Part shown: piece after piece, positions 1 to 5,135 of the stretch | Position numbering within the stretch: the stretch's first letter is position 1 | Layout: each line of letters starts with the position of its first letter | Source of the DNA: Clostridiaceae bacterium | GTDB lineage: Bacteria > Bacillota > Clostridia > Acetivibrionales > DTU013 | Direction: 5' to 3' | Assembly (NCBI GenBank): GCA_012799845.1 | Contig: JAAZKL010000269.1 | Coordinates: forward strand, 1-6,569 | Length of the DNA stretch: 6,569 bases | Position numbers and translations under genes: made by a program | The notes under the pieces: generated by a model | Seen by the model: the letters and a program-made list of their open reading frames with translations, nothing else | Databases searched by the model: none | Told to the model about the DNA's origin: nothing

Positions 1-250
1 CATTACTGCCGGTACCTGCTATGACGGGCACCCTGCCGTTAGATTTCCTGACTGCATACGCGATAGCTTCGACGTGTTCGTCATCCGACATGGTCGAAGC
101 CTCGCCGGTGGTCCCGCATATGATTATCGCATCGGTTTTTTCTCTTATCTGGAACTCGATCAGTTCGCCGAGTTTTTCAAAATCGATTCCGTCATCTGTG
201 AAGGGCGTGACGATTGCAACGCCGGATCCGGTGAAAATGCACTTTTTCAT
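1..250 (-). CDS. dapA: 4-hydroxy-tetrahydrodipicolinate synthase, N-terminal part (cut by window edge)
   Basis: DapA condenses pyruvate with aspartate semialdehyde, the first committed step of the diaminopimelate/lysine pathway, in the cytoplasm. Only the first 83 codons are inside the window; the gene continues leftwards. The protein starts MKKCIFTGSGVAIVTPF, typical of the first beta strand of this TIM-barrel family. The pyruvate-binding motif GTTGE lies at residues 46-50, followed by a DDEH segment (57-59 region) that matches the usual GTTGE-x(2)-T-x(3)-[DE]EH pattern. The catalytic lysine and tyrosines lie outside the window. The start is supported by an AGGAGGT ribosome binding site at 259-265, 8 nt upstream. 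It sits only 35 nt after asd with no terminator between, so the two are almost certainly co-transcribed and controlled by the same lysine riboswitch. Family assignment is firm; whether the full gene is intact cannot be judged here. Confidence 0.95.
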   Translation of the reverse strand, partial: MKKCIFTGSGVAIVTPFTDDGIDFEKLGELIEFQIREKTDAIIICGTTGEASTMSDDEHVEAIAYAVRKSNGRVPVIAGTGSN

Positions 251-285
251 GTTTTCAGACCTCCTGTAAGATAGTTGTAAGGGAT

Positions 286-1362
286 TTACAGCCAACCCTC
301 GGCCTTGAGCAGTTCAGCCATCAGTATGCCGCCGCCGGCAGCGCCTCTGATAGTGTTGTGAGACAGGCAGGTGAACTTGTAGTCGAACAGGTTGTCTTCA
401 CGCAGCCTTCCAACGGCAATGCCCATCCCGTTTTCCAGGTCCCTGTCGAGCCTGGACTGCGGCCTGTCGGGCTCCCCGAAGTAGGTGAGGAACTGTGCCG
501 GCGCGCTCGGGAGCTTCAATTCCTGCGGCTTGCCTTTGAACTCCTTCCAGCATGCAAGTATCTCATCTTTCGAAGGCTTCTTGCTGAATGAAATATATAC
601 TGCCGCCAGGTGGCCGTCCGAAACAGGCACCCTGTAGCACTGGGCAGAAACAGCCGGACCTGGAGCCGGTTTGATCACGTCGCCTTCGATGGTTCCCCAG
701 ATCTTGAGCGGTTCCTTTTCGCTTTTTTCTTCTTCGCCGCCGATGTAAGGTATGACATTGTCGGTTATTTCCGGCCATTCGCTGAATACCTTGCCGGCTC
801 CTGATATGGCCTGGTAGGTCGAAGCGAGTATTTTCTCAGGGCCGAACTGCATGAGTGCATGCACAGGCGGCACGTAACTCTGGAGAGAGCAGTTGGACTT
901 AACCGCGATGAAGCCCTTCCTGGTGCCAAGGCGCTTTCTCTGCTTTTCGATTATTGCTGTGTGCTGCGGGTTGACTTCGGGTATTATCATCGGCACATCT
1001 TCAGTGGATCTGTGTGCGGAGTTGTTCGATATCACAGGTATTTCAGCACGCGCGTATTTTTCTTCCAGCTCCCTGATTTCTTCCTTTTTCATATCTACGG
1101 CACAGAAGACAAAGTCCACTTCGCCGGCGATCCTGCTGATGTCGGAAGCATTTATCACATTGATTTTCTTAATGCCCTCAGGGATCAGCATATCGAGTTT
1201 CCAGCGGCCTTCGACAGCTTTTTCGTAAGGGAGGCCTGCAGATCTTTCGCTGGCGCCGATTGCCGTGACCTCGAACCATGGATGGTTCTCCAGAAGAGTA
1301 ATGAATCTCTGTCCTACCATACCGGTCCCGCCAATTACTCCGACTCTGAGTTTTGAACCCAT
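286..1362 (-). CDS. asd: Aspartate-semialdehyde dehydrogenase
   Basis: Asd reduces beta-aspartyl phosphate to aspartate semialdehyde with NADPH, the branch point to lysine/diaminopimelate, threonine and methionine. The 358-residue protein opens with a Rossmann nucleotide-binding loop (GVIGGTGMVGQRF, residues 8-20). The catalytic cysteine is Cys158 in KSNCSLQS. QAISGAG (184-190) and GGEEEKSEKEP (208-218) are typical substrate-site segments, and His251 in RVPVSDGH is the likely acid/base residue. The C-terminal SHNTIRGAAGG segment (334-344) is also conserved. Length and motifs fit the archaeal/fungal-like subgroup of Asd that is common in Clostridia, rather than the E. coli type. The motif around the cysteine reads SNCSL where many homologues have PNCST or PNCSI. 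The start has a strong AAGGAGG site (1371-1377) 8 nt upstream. It is first in the operon, directly behind a lysine-riboswitch-controlled terminator, and is followed by dapA after 35 nt. Confidence 0.97.
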   Translation of the reverse strand: MGSKLRVGVIGGTGMVGQRFITLLENHPWFEVTAIGASERSAGLPYEKAVEGRWKLDMLIPEGIKKINVINASDISRIAGEVDFVFCAVDMKKEEIRELEEKYARAEIPVISNNSAHRSTEDVPMIIPEVNPQHTAIIEKQRKRLGTRKGFIAVKSNCSLQSYVPPVHALMQFGPEKILASTYQAISGAGKVFSEWPEITDNVIPYIGGEEEKSEKEPLKIWGTIEGDVIKPAPGPAVSAQCYRVPVSDGHLAAVYISFSKKPSKDEILACWKEFKGKPQELKLPSAPAQFLTYFGEPDRPQSRLDRDLENGMGIAVGRLREDNLFDYKFTCLSHNTIRGAAGGGILMAELLKAEGWL

Positions 1363-1377
1363 AATCTATACCTCCTT

Positions 1378-1410
1378 AAAAATAAAACTGCTGGCGATGT
1401 GCCAACAGTT
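1378..1410 (-). terminator. Riboswitch-controlled intrinsic terminator before asd
   Basis: Read on the minus strand, AACTGTTGGC (1410-1401) pairs with GCCAGCAGTT (1395-1386) to form a 10-bp stem with one G-U pair and a 5-nt loop (ACATC). It is followed at once by TTTTATTTTT (partly shared with the stem foot). The U-tract ends at 1378, immediately before the AAGGAGG ribosome binding site of asd (1371-1377), so it acts before any coding sequence. Its 5' arm overlaps the sequence that can pair with the end of the lysine aptamer, making it the OFF output of the riboswitch. Confidence 0.92.
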
Positions 1411-1449
1411 CCAGATTGTCTGTAACTTCAGTCAGACTTTTCAGAACTG
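1406..1449 (-). promoter_or_regulatory. Candidate antiterminator hairpin of the lysine riboswitch
   Basis: On the minus strand CAGTTC (1449-1444) is the exact complement of GAACTG (1411-1406), with possible wobble pairs extending it. Between them GTCTG and CAGAC form an inner 5-bp stem. The first strand overlaps the 3' side of aptamer helix P1 (GTTC, 1447-1444, pairs with GAAC at 1617-1614). The second strand is part of the 5' arm of the terminator. The helices are therefore mutually exclusive: P1 plus terminator when lysine is bound, antiterminator when it is not. Pairing is read directly; the switching is inferred from how lysine riboswitches of Firmicutes work. Confidence 0.75.
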
Positions 1450-1613
1450 ATAGCGCTCCATCAATGCCTGATGACAGTTGCAGGGCTGTTCGCCGCTGCA
1501 CCCAGGATGCGATCCGGCAGGGGAGCGTATCCTTCGGCGCTTCAGCCTTTCACTCAGCATCATCGGTTCCTGCAGCCTAATACGGAGTTACTGATCAGAA
1601 GCGCGCCTCTATC
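1449..1613 (-). promoter_or_regulatory. Lysine riboswitch aptamer (L box)
   Basis: Read on the minus strand, the element begins GATAGAGGCGCG (1613-1602) and ends GGAGCGCTATC (1459-1449). GATAG and CTATC close helix P1, which extends outward through GAAC/GTTC (1617-1614 with 1447-1444) past one bulged A. Between them are conserved core pieces of the L box: CAGTAAC near the P2 turn, GTGAAAGGCTG (about 1553-1543), GCGCCGAAGGA (about 1540-1530) and CTGGG (about 1504-1500). The span of 165 nt fits the family. It lies between a housekeeping promoter and a terminator in front of asd-dapA, so lysine should shut down transcription of its own biosynthetic genes. A T-box leader was considered, but no T-box sequence or specifier architecture is visible. 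Confidence 0.95.
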
Positions 1614-1648
1614 GTTCAGTATTCGATTGACTTAAAAAGCTTTTAATA

Positions 1649-1677
1649 ATAATAACATCCGTCCGGCGCAATGTCAA
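1649..1677 (-). promoter_or_regulatory. Housekeeping (sigma-A type) promoter of the asd-dapA operon
   Basis: On the minus strand a perfect -35 TTGACA (1677-1672) is followed by a 17-nt spacer and the -10 TATTAT (1654-1649, one mismatch to TATAAT). A TG one base before the -10 makes it an extended -10 as well. Transcription would start near 1642, about 30 nt before the lysine aptamer, giving a leader of about 280 nt to the asd start codon. A strong constitutive promoter fits an operon whose control is left to transcription attenuation by the riboswitch. Confidence 0.85.
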
Positions 1678-1860
1678 ATGTTTTACACCGCAACTTATAC
1701 TGCTTTTGTTACAGAAATATTAAAATTATGTGAAAAAATCAGTCATAGGGTCGAAACAGAAGGAAGAACAGCTTTTCATGTCGAATAAAAAATTACAGAT
1801 AACGTGTATTTGAGCGTTTCAACGTAATATGAGGCGTTTTACCAATGAAGAGGAGATCAT
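1678..1860. other. Intergenic region between the divergent asd and SpoIID-like genes
   Basis: This stretch holds no supported gene. It is AT-rich and separates the two divergent transcription units; the asd promoter ends at its left edge. On the plus strand a TATACT box at 1696-1701 has no convincing -35 partner. A better candidate is the sigma-H-like element at 1759-1786, listed separately. The ribosome binding site of the downstream gene (AGGAG, 1851-1855) is at its right end. The whole gap between the two start codons (1363-1860) is otherwise filled by the riboswitch leader and its promoter. Confidence 0.7.
1759..1786 (+). promoter_or_regulatory. Possible sigma-H-type promoter before the SPOR/SpoIID gene
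   Basis: GAAGGAAGA (1759-1767) matches the Bacillus sigma-H -35 pattern RnAGGAwWW except for one of the three trailing A/T positions. GTCGAAT (1780-1786) matches the -10 pattern RnnGAAT, and the spacer is 12 nt, within the usual 11-12. Transcription would begin near 1793 and leave a 5' leader of roughly 70 nt. AGGA-like strings are common in such DNA, so this may be chance. No equally good sigma-A or sigma-E promoter was found for the gene. Confidence 0.33.
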
Positions 1861-3867
1861 ATGATTAAAAGGTCTTTTAAAAAAGCTGCGGCAATAATCG
1901 TTTCAACTGTACTGCTTACTGCGGTATTCTGCGCGAATGCGGAAACCGGCCGGTCGACCGCTGCCGGCAGCGAAATCATCAAGGTGGGGCTTTATTATAA
2001 AGGAAGCTCTGTCAATACAGCACAGTCTGTATTCGATGTATCGGCCCAGTCCGGCGTGACTGCAGGTTTTGAGAACAGCGAAGGCGTATTTACGGAGATT
2101 TTTACCCACAACAGCCCCTCACCTCTATATGTCCGTAAAGACGCATACTACCAGGAAAGCGGCGGCGGACTCAAGGAAACAAAAGCATCCGGATCAGGGA
2201 ACGGAGGCAGGAGATTCGGGCCGTTCCACATCAAGATCGGAAGCGATCACCCCGATGCGGGATCTGCATTGAACAATGTATCTGTATTCCGCCAACTCGG
2301 GATAGACGCGTATATAGCATATAACGACGCCTGGCAGGTATGGGCAGGATCCTGTATGGACGAAGAAGAAGCGAACCGGTTGATGCTCGATATAAAGAAT
2401 CAGCTGGGAGAAGCAGGTTGCGAGATAATCAAGCCGTCTTCCGACCGGATAGTCGTTGCCGACGGTCAGCATCAGACCATGTGCATTTTCGGCAGCAAAA
2501 GCGCCCTGTTCCAGGTCAGGCCTGTTCCCGGGGCCGATCCTGCCGCAGTGAACATCAAGGGCAAGCCGTACAGAGGCGCCGTCGAGGTAAGGAGACTGCC
2601 TGACAGCGACATGACGGTCATAAATGTGGTAACGGTCAGGGAATACCTGTACGGGAATGTGCCTCCCGAAATAGGGGGGAGATCGCCGGCGGAAGCATTG
2701 AAAGCCCAGGCCGTCGTTTCCAGGATGTATGCCCTCAACAACAGGGGCAAGCATGGGAGTTCCGGGTTCGATCTGTGTGCGACCACCCATTGCCAGGTCT
2801 ACAAGGGTTTAAGCGTTGAAGTGCCGGAGTGCAATAAACTGATAGATGAAGTTTGCGACAGGATGATAACATATGACGGGAAACCGGTGGAGCACGTGTA
2901 CTACTTCGCTTCCGGAGGAGGCAGCACCGAGGACATCCGGAACGTCTGGGGTTCGTCATTCCCGTATCTTGTCAGCGTGAAAGACGATTATGAAAAAATA
3001 TACACATGGACAAAAACGCTGCGGGCTTCGGATATCAGGTCAAAACTGCCTGAACTGGGCAATATCCTGGGAGTGACGATCACAAGGACGGCTCCCACCG
3101 GAAGAGTGACCCAGCTTGCTGTCACGGGCTCCAGCAGGGGAGAACCCCTGTACTTCTCGAATGAAAGATGCCGGACTCTGTTCGGGCTTGACAGCCAGCT
3201 CTATACTATAACAACGGATGCTGATATATTTATCGCCGGTTTTAAGGAAATCCCGGCTTTACCGGAAACAAACAGCGCAGGTGCCGGGGGAAACAGTGCA
3301 GATACCGGCGGCAGTGAAACAAAAAGGGAGAACGAAGGACCAAGCACATCGGATAAGGGAGCAGAAAACGAATCGGCAGAGGGATCTTCTTCAGAACAGG
3401 ATGCAGGCAACGGGTCAGCCGGGCAGCAGGAAAGCCAGTCTGATGAGGAAGTACAGGCCGAACAGGGCAGCGGGGATCCCGATACTGCAGGATCCGGAAA
3501 CGGATCGCGGCAGTCCGGCGAAGAAGATGAGGCCGATGAGAAGAAGCAGGCCGGGGAAGAGCCGGCATTGCCTGCTGTTGTGGCTCCTGTTGCGACGGCG
3601 CCCATCAAGACGCAGCTCGGAGGAAAAAAGGTTGCCACTGCTTCAGGTGTCAAAACAGTTTCCGGCGTCAAAAACAAAGTAACGATAATAGGGAAGGACG
3701 GCGCTGTGAATAAGGCAGCGGTCGTTCCCGAAACATATACATTCACGGGAAAGGGCTGGGGACATGCCGTGGGGATGAGCCAGGAAGGTGCCATAGGCAT
3801 GGCGAAGGCCGGAATGACGTATGAAGAGATAATCATGCATTATTTCAAGGGAACGAAAGTCGAGTAG
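1861..3867 (+). CDS. Secreted SPOR-like and SpoIID/LytB domain protein (putative lytic transglycosylase)
   Basis: This 668-residue exported protein probably cleaves peptidoglycan glycan strands. Residues 1-27 form a signal peptide: MIKRSFKK, a hydrophobic stretch, and a signal peptidase I site after Ala-Asn-Ala. Residues 37-80 (IIKVGLYYKGSS onward) resemble the N-terminal part of clostridial SpoIID/LytB proteins. Residues 117-190 look like a SPOR fold (FHIKIGS, then LGIDAYIAYNDAWQVWAG, then EEEANRL). The SpoIID domain starts near 238. TVREYLYGNVPPEIGG (258-273) carries Glu270, the likely catalytic glutamate, followed by ALKAQAVVSRMYALN. His298, Cys306, His310 and Cys311 (DLCATTHCQVYKG) are candidate zinc ligands as in SpoIID. 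After LFGLDSQLYTI (440-450) a low-complexity linker rich in Glu, Ser, Gly and Gln runs to about 625. The terminal motif GKGWGHAVGMSQEGA (630-644) completes the domain. Canonical SpoIID is about half this length, so orthology to sporulation spoIID is not claimed. Start: AGGAG at 1851-1855, 5 nt upstream. Confidence 0.93.
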   Translation: MIKRSFKKAAAIIVSTVLLTAVFCANAETGRSTAAGSEIIKVGLYYKGSSVNTAQSVFDVSAQSGVTAGFENSEGVFTEIFTHNSPSPLYVRKDAYYQESGGGLKETKASGSGNGGRRFGPFHIKIGSDHPDAGSALNNVSVFRQLGIDAYIAYNDAWQVWAGSCMDEEEANRLMLDIKNQLGEAGCEIIKPSSDRIVVADGQHQTMCIFGSKSALFQVRPVPGADPAAVNIKGKPYRGAVEVRRLPDSDMTVINVVTVREYLYGNVPPEIGGRSPAEALKAQAVVSRMYALNNRGKHGSSGFDLCATTHCQVYKGLSVEVPECNKLIDEVCDRMITYDGKPVEHVYYFASGGGSTEDIRNVWGSSFPYLVSVKDDYEKIYTWTKTLRASDIRSKLPELGNILGVTITRTAPTGRVTQLAVTGSSRGEPLYFSNERCRTLFGLDSQLYTITTDADIFIAGFKEIPALPETNSAGAGGNSADTGGSETKRENEGPSTSDKGAENESAEGSSSEQDAGNGSAGQQESQSDEEVQAEQGSGDPDTAGSGNGSRQSGEEDEADEKKQAGEEPALPAVVAPVATAPIKTQLGGKKVATASGVKTVSGVKNKVTIIGKDGAVNKAAVVPETYTFTGKGWGHAVGMSQEGAIGMAKAGMTYEEIIMHYFKGTKVE

Positions 3868-3941
3868 TTTCAGGCTGTATATTGTAAAATCAGCAATATT
3901 ATAGTATGATTTCCACGTACGATATTAAATGATTACGGTAA

Positions 3942-3972
3942 AATAGGCTGCAATTTCTGCAGCTTATTGTTT
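3942..3972 (+). terminator. Possible weak terminator after the SPOR/SpoIID gene
   Basis: AATAGGCTGCA (3942-3952) pairs with TGCAGCTTATT (3958-3968) in an 11-bp stem with one G-T wobble and a 5-nt loop. It is followed by GTTT (3969-3972) and then GAGCAGC, so the U-tract is short and broken. It lies 75 nt after the stop codon. It could terminate or attenuate transcription between the SPOR/SpoIID gene and queA, or simply be an mRNA-stabilising hairpin. Confidence 0.42.
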
Positions 3973-4024
3973 GAGCAGCTTTTTCCGATGGCGATGTTTT
4001 TATGGATATTTGCAGCTTATTTGT
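3958..4024 (+). repeat. Short direct repeat pair upstream of queA
   Basis: TGCAGCTTATTGT (3958-3970) recurs as TGCAGCTTATTTGT (4011-4024), 11 bases identical at the left and differing by one inserted T near the right end. A third partial copy, GCAGCTT, lies at 3975-3981. The first copy is the 3' arm of the hairpin at 3942-3968, so the second could in principle compete for its 5' arm. No function is known. Confidence 0.5.
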
Positions 4025-4060
4025 AAAAGATAACTATACAGGCGAATGATACAAAGCAAC

Positions 4061-4072
4061 GGGAGAAATATG
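4061..4072 (+). promoter_or_regulatory. Ribosome binding site and start codon chosen for queA
   Basis: GGGAG (4061-4065) lies 4 nt before ATG at 4070. An in-frame ATG at 4046 would add eight residues (MIQSNGRN) and has no good ribosome binding site. QueA proteins normally begin with M-K-[TV]-x-[DE]-F-x-[YF]-x-L-P, which matches MKTSDFFYELP from 4070 exactly, so the downstream start is preferred despite the rather short spacing. Confidence 0.8.
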
Positions 4073-5095
4073 AAAACCAGCGACTTTTTTTATGAATTGC
4101 CGCAGGAACTCATAGCCCAGGAGCCTGCTGCCGAGAGAAGCAGTTCCAGGCTCATGGTGCTTGACAGAAAAACAGGAAACATAGAGCACAGGATCTTCAG
4201 GGAAATAAAAGATTACCTGAAAGCTGGCGACTGCCTGGTACTCAATGACACAAGAGTCATGCCTGCAAGGCTCCTCGGCGCCAGGGAGGATACGGGGGGC
4301 GGCATAGAATTCGTTTTGATGAAGATTATTTCAGGCGATACCTGGGAGGTCATCCTCAAACCGGGGAAAAGGGCAAAGCCGGGTGCAAGGTTCATTTTCG
4401 GTGATGGAGCGCTGAGAGCTGAGATACTGGATGTGACGGCGGGCGGCAACAGGATCGTCCGTTTCGAATACGAAGGGATGTTTCAGCAGGTTCTCGACAG
4501 GGTGGGGATAATGCCTCTGCCTCCTTACATAACCAAAAAGCTTGATGATACTGAAAGGTATCAGACGGTCTACTCAAAATATACCGGATCGGCGGCGGCT
4601 CCGACGGCAGGGCTCCATTTCACCAGGGAACTGCTGGGCGACCTGGCCGGCAGCGGCGTACATATTGCATATTTGACGCTGCACGTCGGCCTCGGCACAT
4701 TCAGACCGGTCAAGACCGAGAACATCGAGGACCACGTCATGCACTCCGAGATCTACAACCTGGGAAGGGAAGCTGCAGATACCATAAACAAAGCGAGAGC
4801 GGAAGGCGGCAGGGTCATCGCCGTTGGGACAACGAGCTGCCGTGTCCTTGAAACTGTAAGCGGTGACGACGGAACTGTGAGTCCATCGTCAGGTTCGACC
4901 GGCATTTTCATCTACCCCGGGTACAGGTTCAAAGCAGTGGATGCGCTTATCACCAATTTCCACCTGCCTGAATCAACACTTCTTATGCTGGTCAGCGCCT
5001 TCACGGGAAGGGAAAACATACTGCACGCTTACAGTGTGGCTGTTGAGCAGAGGTACAGGTTTTTCAGCTTTGGCGACGCCATGTTTATAAGGTAG
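4070..5095 (+). CDS. queA: S-adenosylmethionine:tRNA ribosyltransferase-isomerase
   Basis: QueA transfers and isomerises the ribose of S-adenosylmethionine onto preQ1 in tRNA to give epoxyqueuosine, the penultimate step of queuosine synthesis at wobble position 34 of Asp, Asn, His and Tyr tRNAs. The 341-residue product has the usual family length. It begins MKTSDFFYELPQELIAQ. Family segments are NDTRVMPARL (59-68), LPPYI (about 150-154), APTAGLHFT (177-185), LHVGLGTFRPV (204-214), TTSCRVLE (254-261), ITNFHLPESTLLMLV (294-308) and the terminal YRFFSFGDAM. The segment before IFIYPGY reads GSTG where many homologues have GWTD, a local departure with unknown effect. tgt follows 40 nt later with no terminator, so the two queuosine genes form one transcription unit. 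Start choice is explained in the ribosome binding site entry. Confidence 0.97.
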   Translation: MKTSDFFYELPQELIAQEPAAERSSSRLMVLDRKTGNIEHRIFREIKDYLKAGDCLVLNDTRVMPARLLGAREDTGGGIEFVLMKIISGDTWEVILKPGKRAKPGARFIFGDGALRAEILDVTAGGNRIVRFEYEGMFQQVLDRVGIMPLPPYITKKLDDTERYQTVYSKYTGSAAAPTAGLHFTRELLGDLAGSGVHIAYLTLHVGLGTFRPVKTENIEDHVMHSEIYNLGREAADTINKARAEGGRVIAVGTTSCRVLETVSGDDGTVSPSSGSTGIFIYPGYRFKAVDALITNFHLPESTLLMLVSAFTGRENILHAYSVAVEQRYRFFSFGDAMFIR

Positions 5096-5135
5096 TGCCG
5101 AGTTATCATTATTTCAGGTTTACAGGGGCGAGACG

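Larger units (their letters stand above)
3868..4069. other. Spacer between the SPOR/SpoIID gene and queA
   Basis: This 202-nt AT-rich spacer holds no supported gene. It contains a weak 6-bp hairpin just after the stop codon (ATATTG with CAATAT), the stronger hairpin at 3942-3968 and an 11-base direct repeat (3958 and 4011). The only promoter-like signal before queA is TATACA at 4035-4040, with a poor TTGCAG at 4010-4015 and a 19-nt spacer, which I do not regard as convincing. queA may depend partly on read-through from upstream or on a promoter I cannot recognise. No preQ1 riboswitch consensus was found. Confidence 0.6.

Noticed and set aside
859..1356. Long plus-strand open frame opposite asd (165 codons)
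   Set aside because: It lies entirely antisense to a gene with complete Asd motifs, has no family resemblance and no ribosome binding site of note; it is a by-product of codon usage.
1265..1450. Plus-strand open frame across the asd start and terminator
   Set aside because: It covers the riboswitch expression platform on the wrong strand and has no family features.
1378..1640. T-box leader instead of a lysine riboswitch
   Set aside because: No T-box consensus sequence or specifier-loop layout was found, whereas the L box start, core and closing strands are all present.
1632..1646. Near-palindrome TTAAAAAGCTTTTAA at the asd transcription start
   Set aside because: It could be an operator, but it is an imperfect AT-rich palindrome of a kind expected by chance, and riboswitch control already explains regulation.
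1918..1941. Possible lipobox in the signal peptide (cysteine at residue 24)
   Set aside because: The sequence before the cysteine is Ala-Val-Phe, and Phe at the position before Cys does not fit a lipobox; Ala-Asn-Ala just after is a good signal peptidase I site.
2194..2790. Minus-strand open frame of 198 codons opposite the SPOR/SpoIID gene
   Set aside because: Antisense shadow of a well-supported coding region; the protein sequence has no recognisable motif.
3201..3836. Minus-strand open frame of 211 codons, rich in Ser, Pro and Ala
   Set aside because: It mirrors the low-complexity linker of the SPOR/SpoIID gene. Composition alone explains the absence of stops.
3868..4069. preQ1 riboswitch ahead of the queuosine genes
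   Set aside because: No preQ1-I type GGTTC core or A-rich tail with matching pairing was found. Such switches also usually precede preQ1 synthesis or transport genes rather than queA-tgt.
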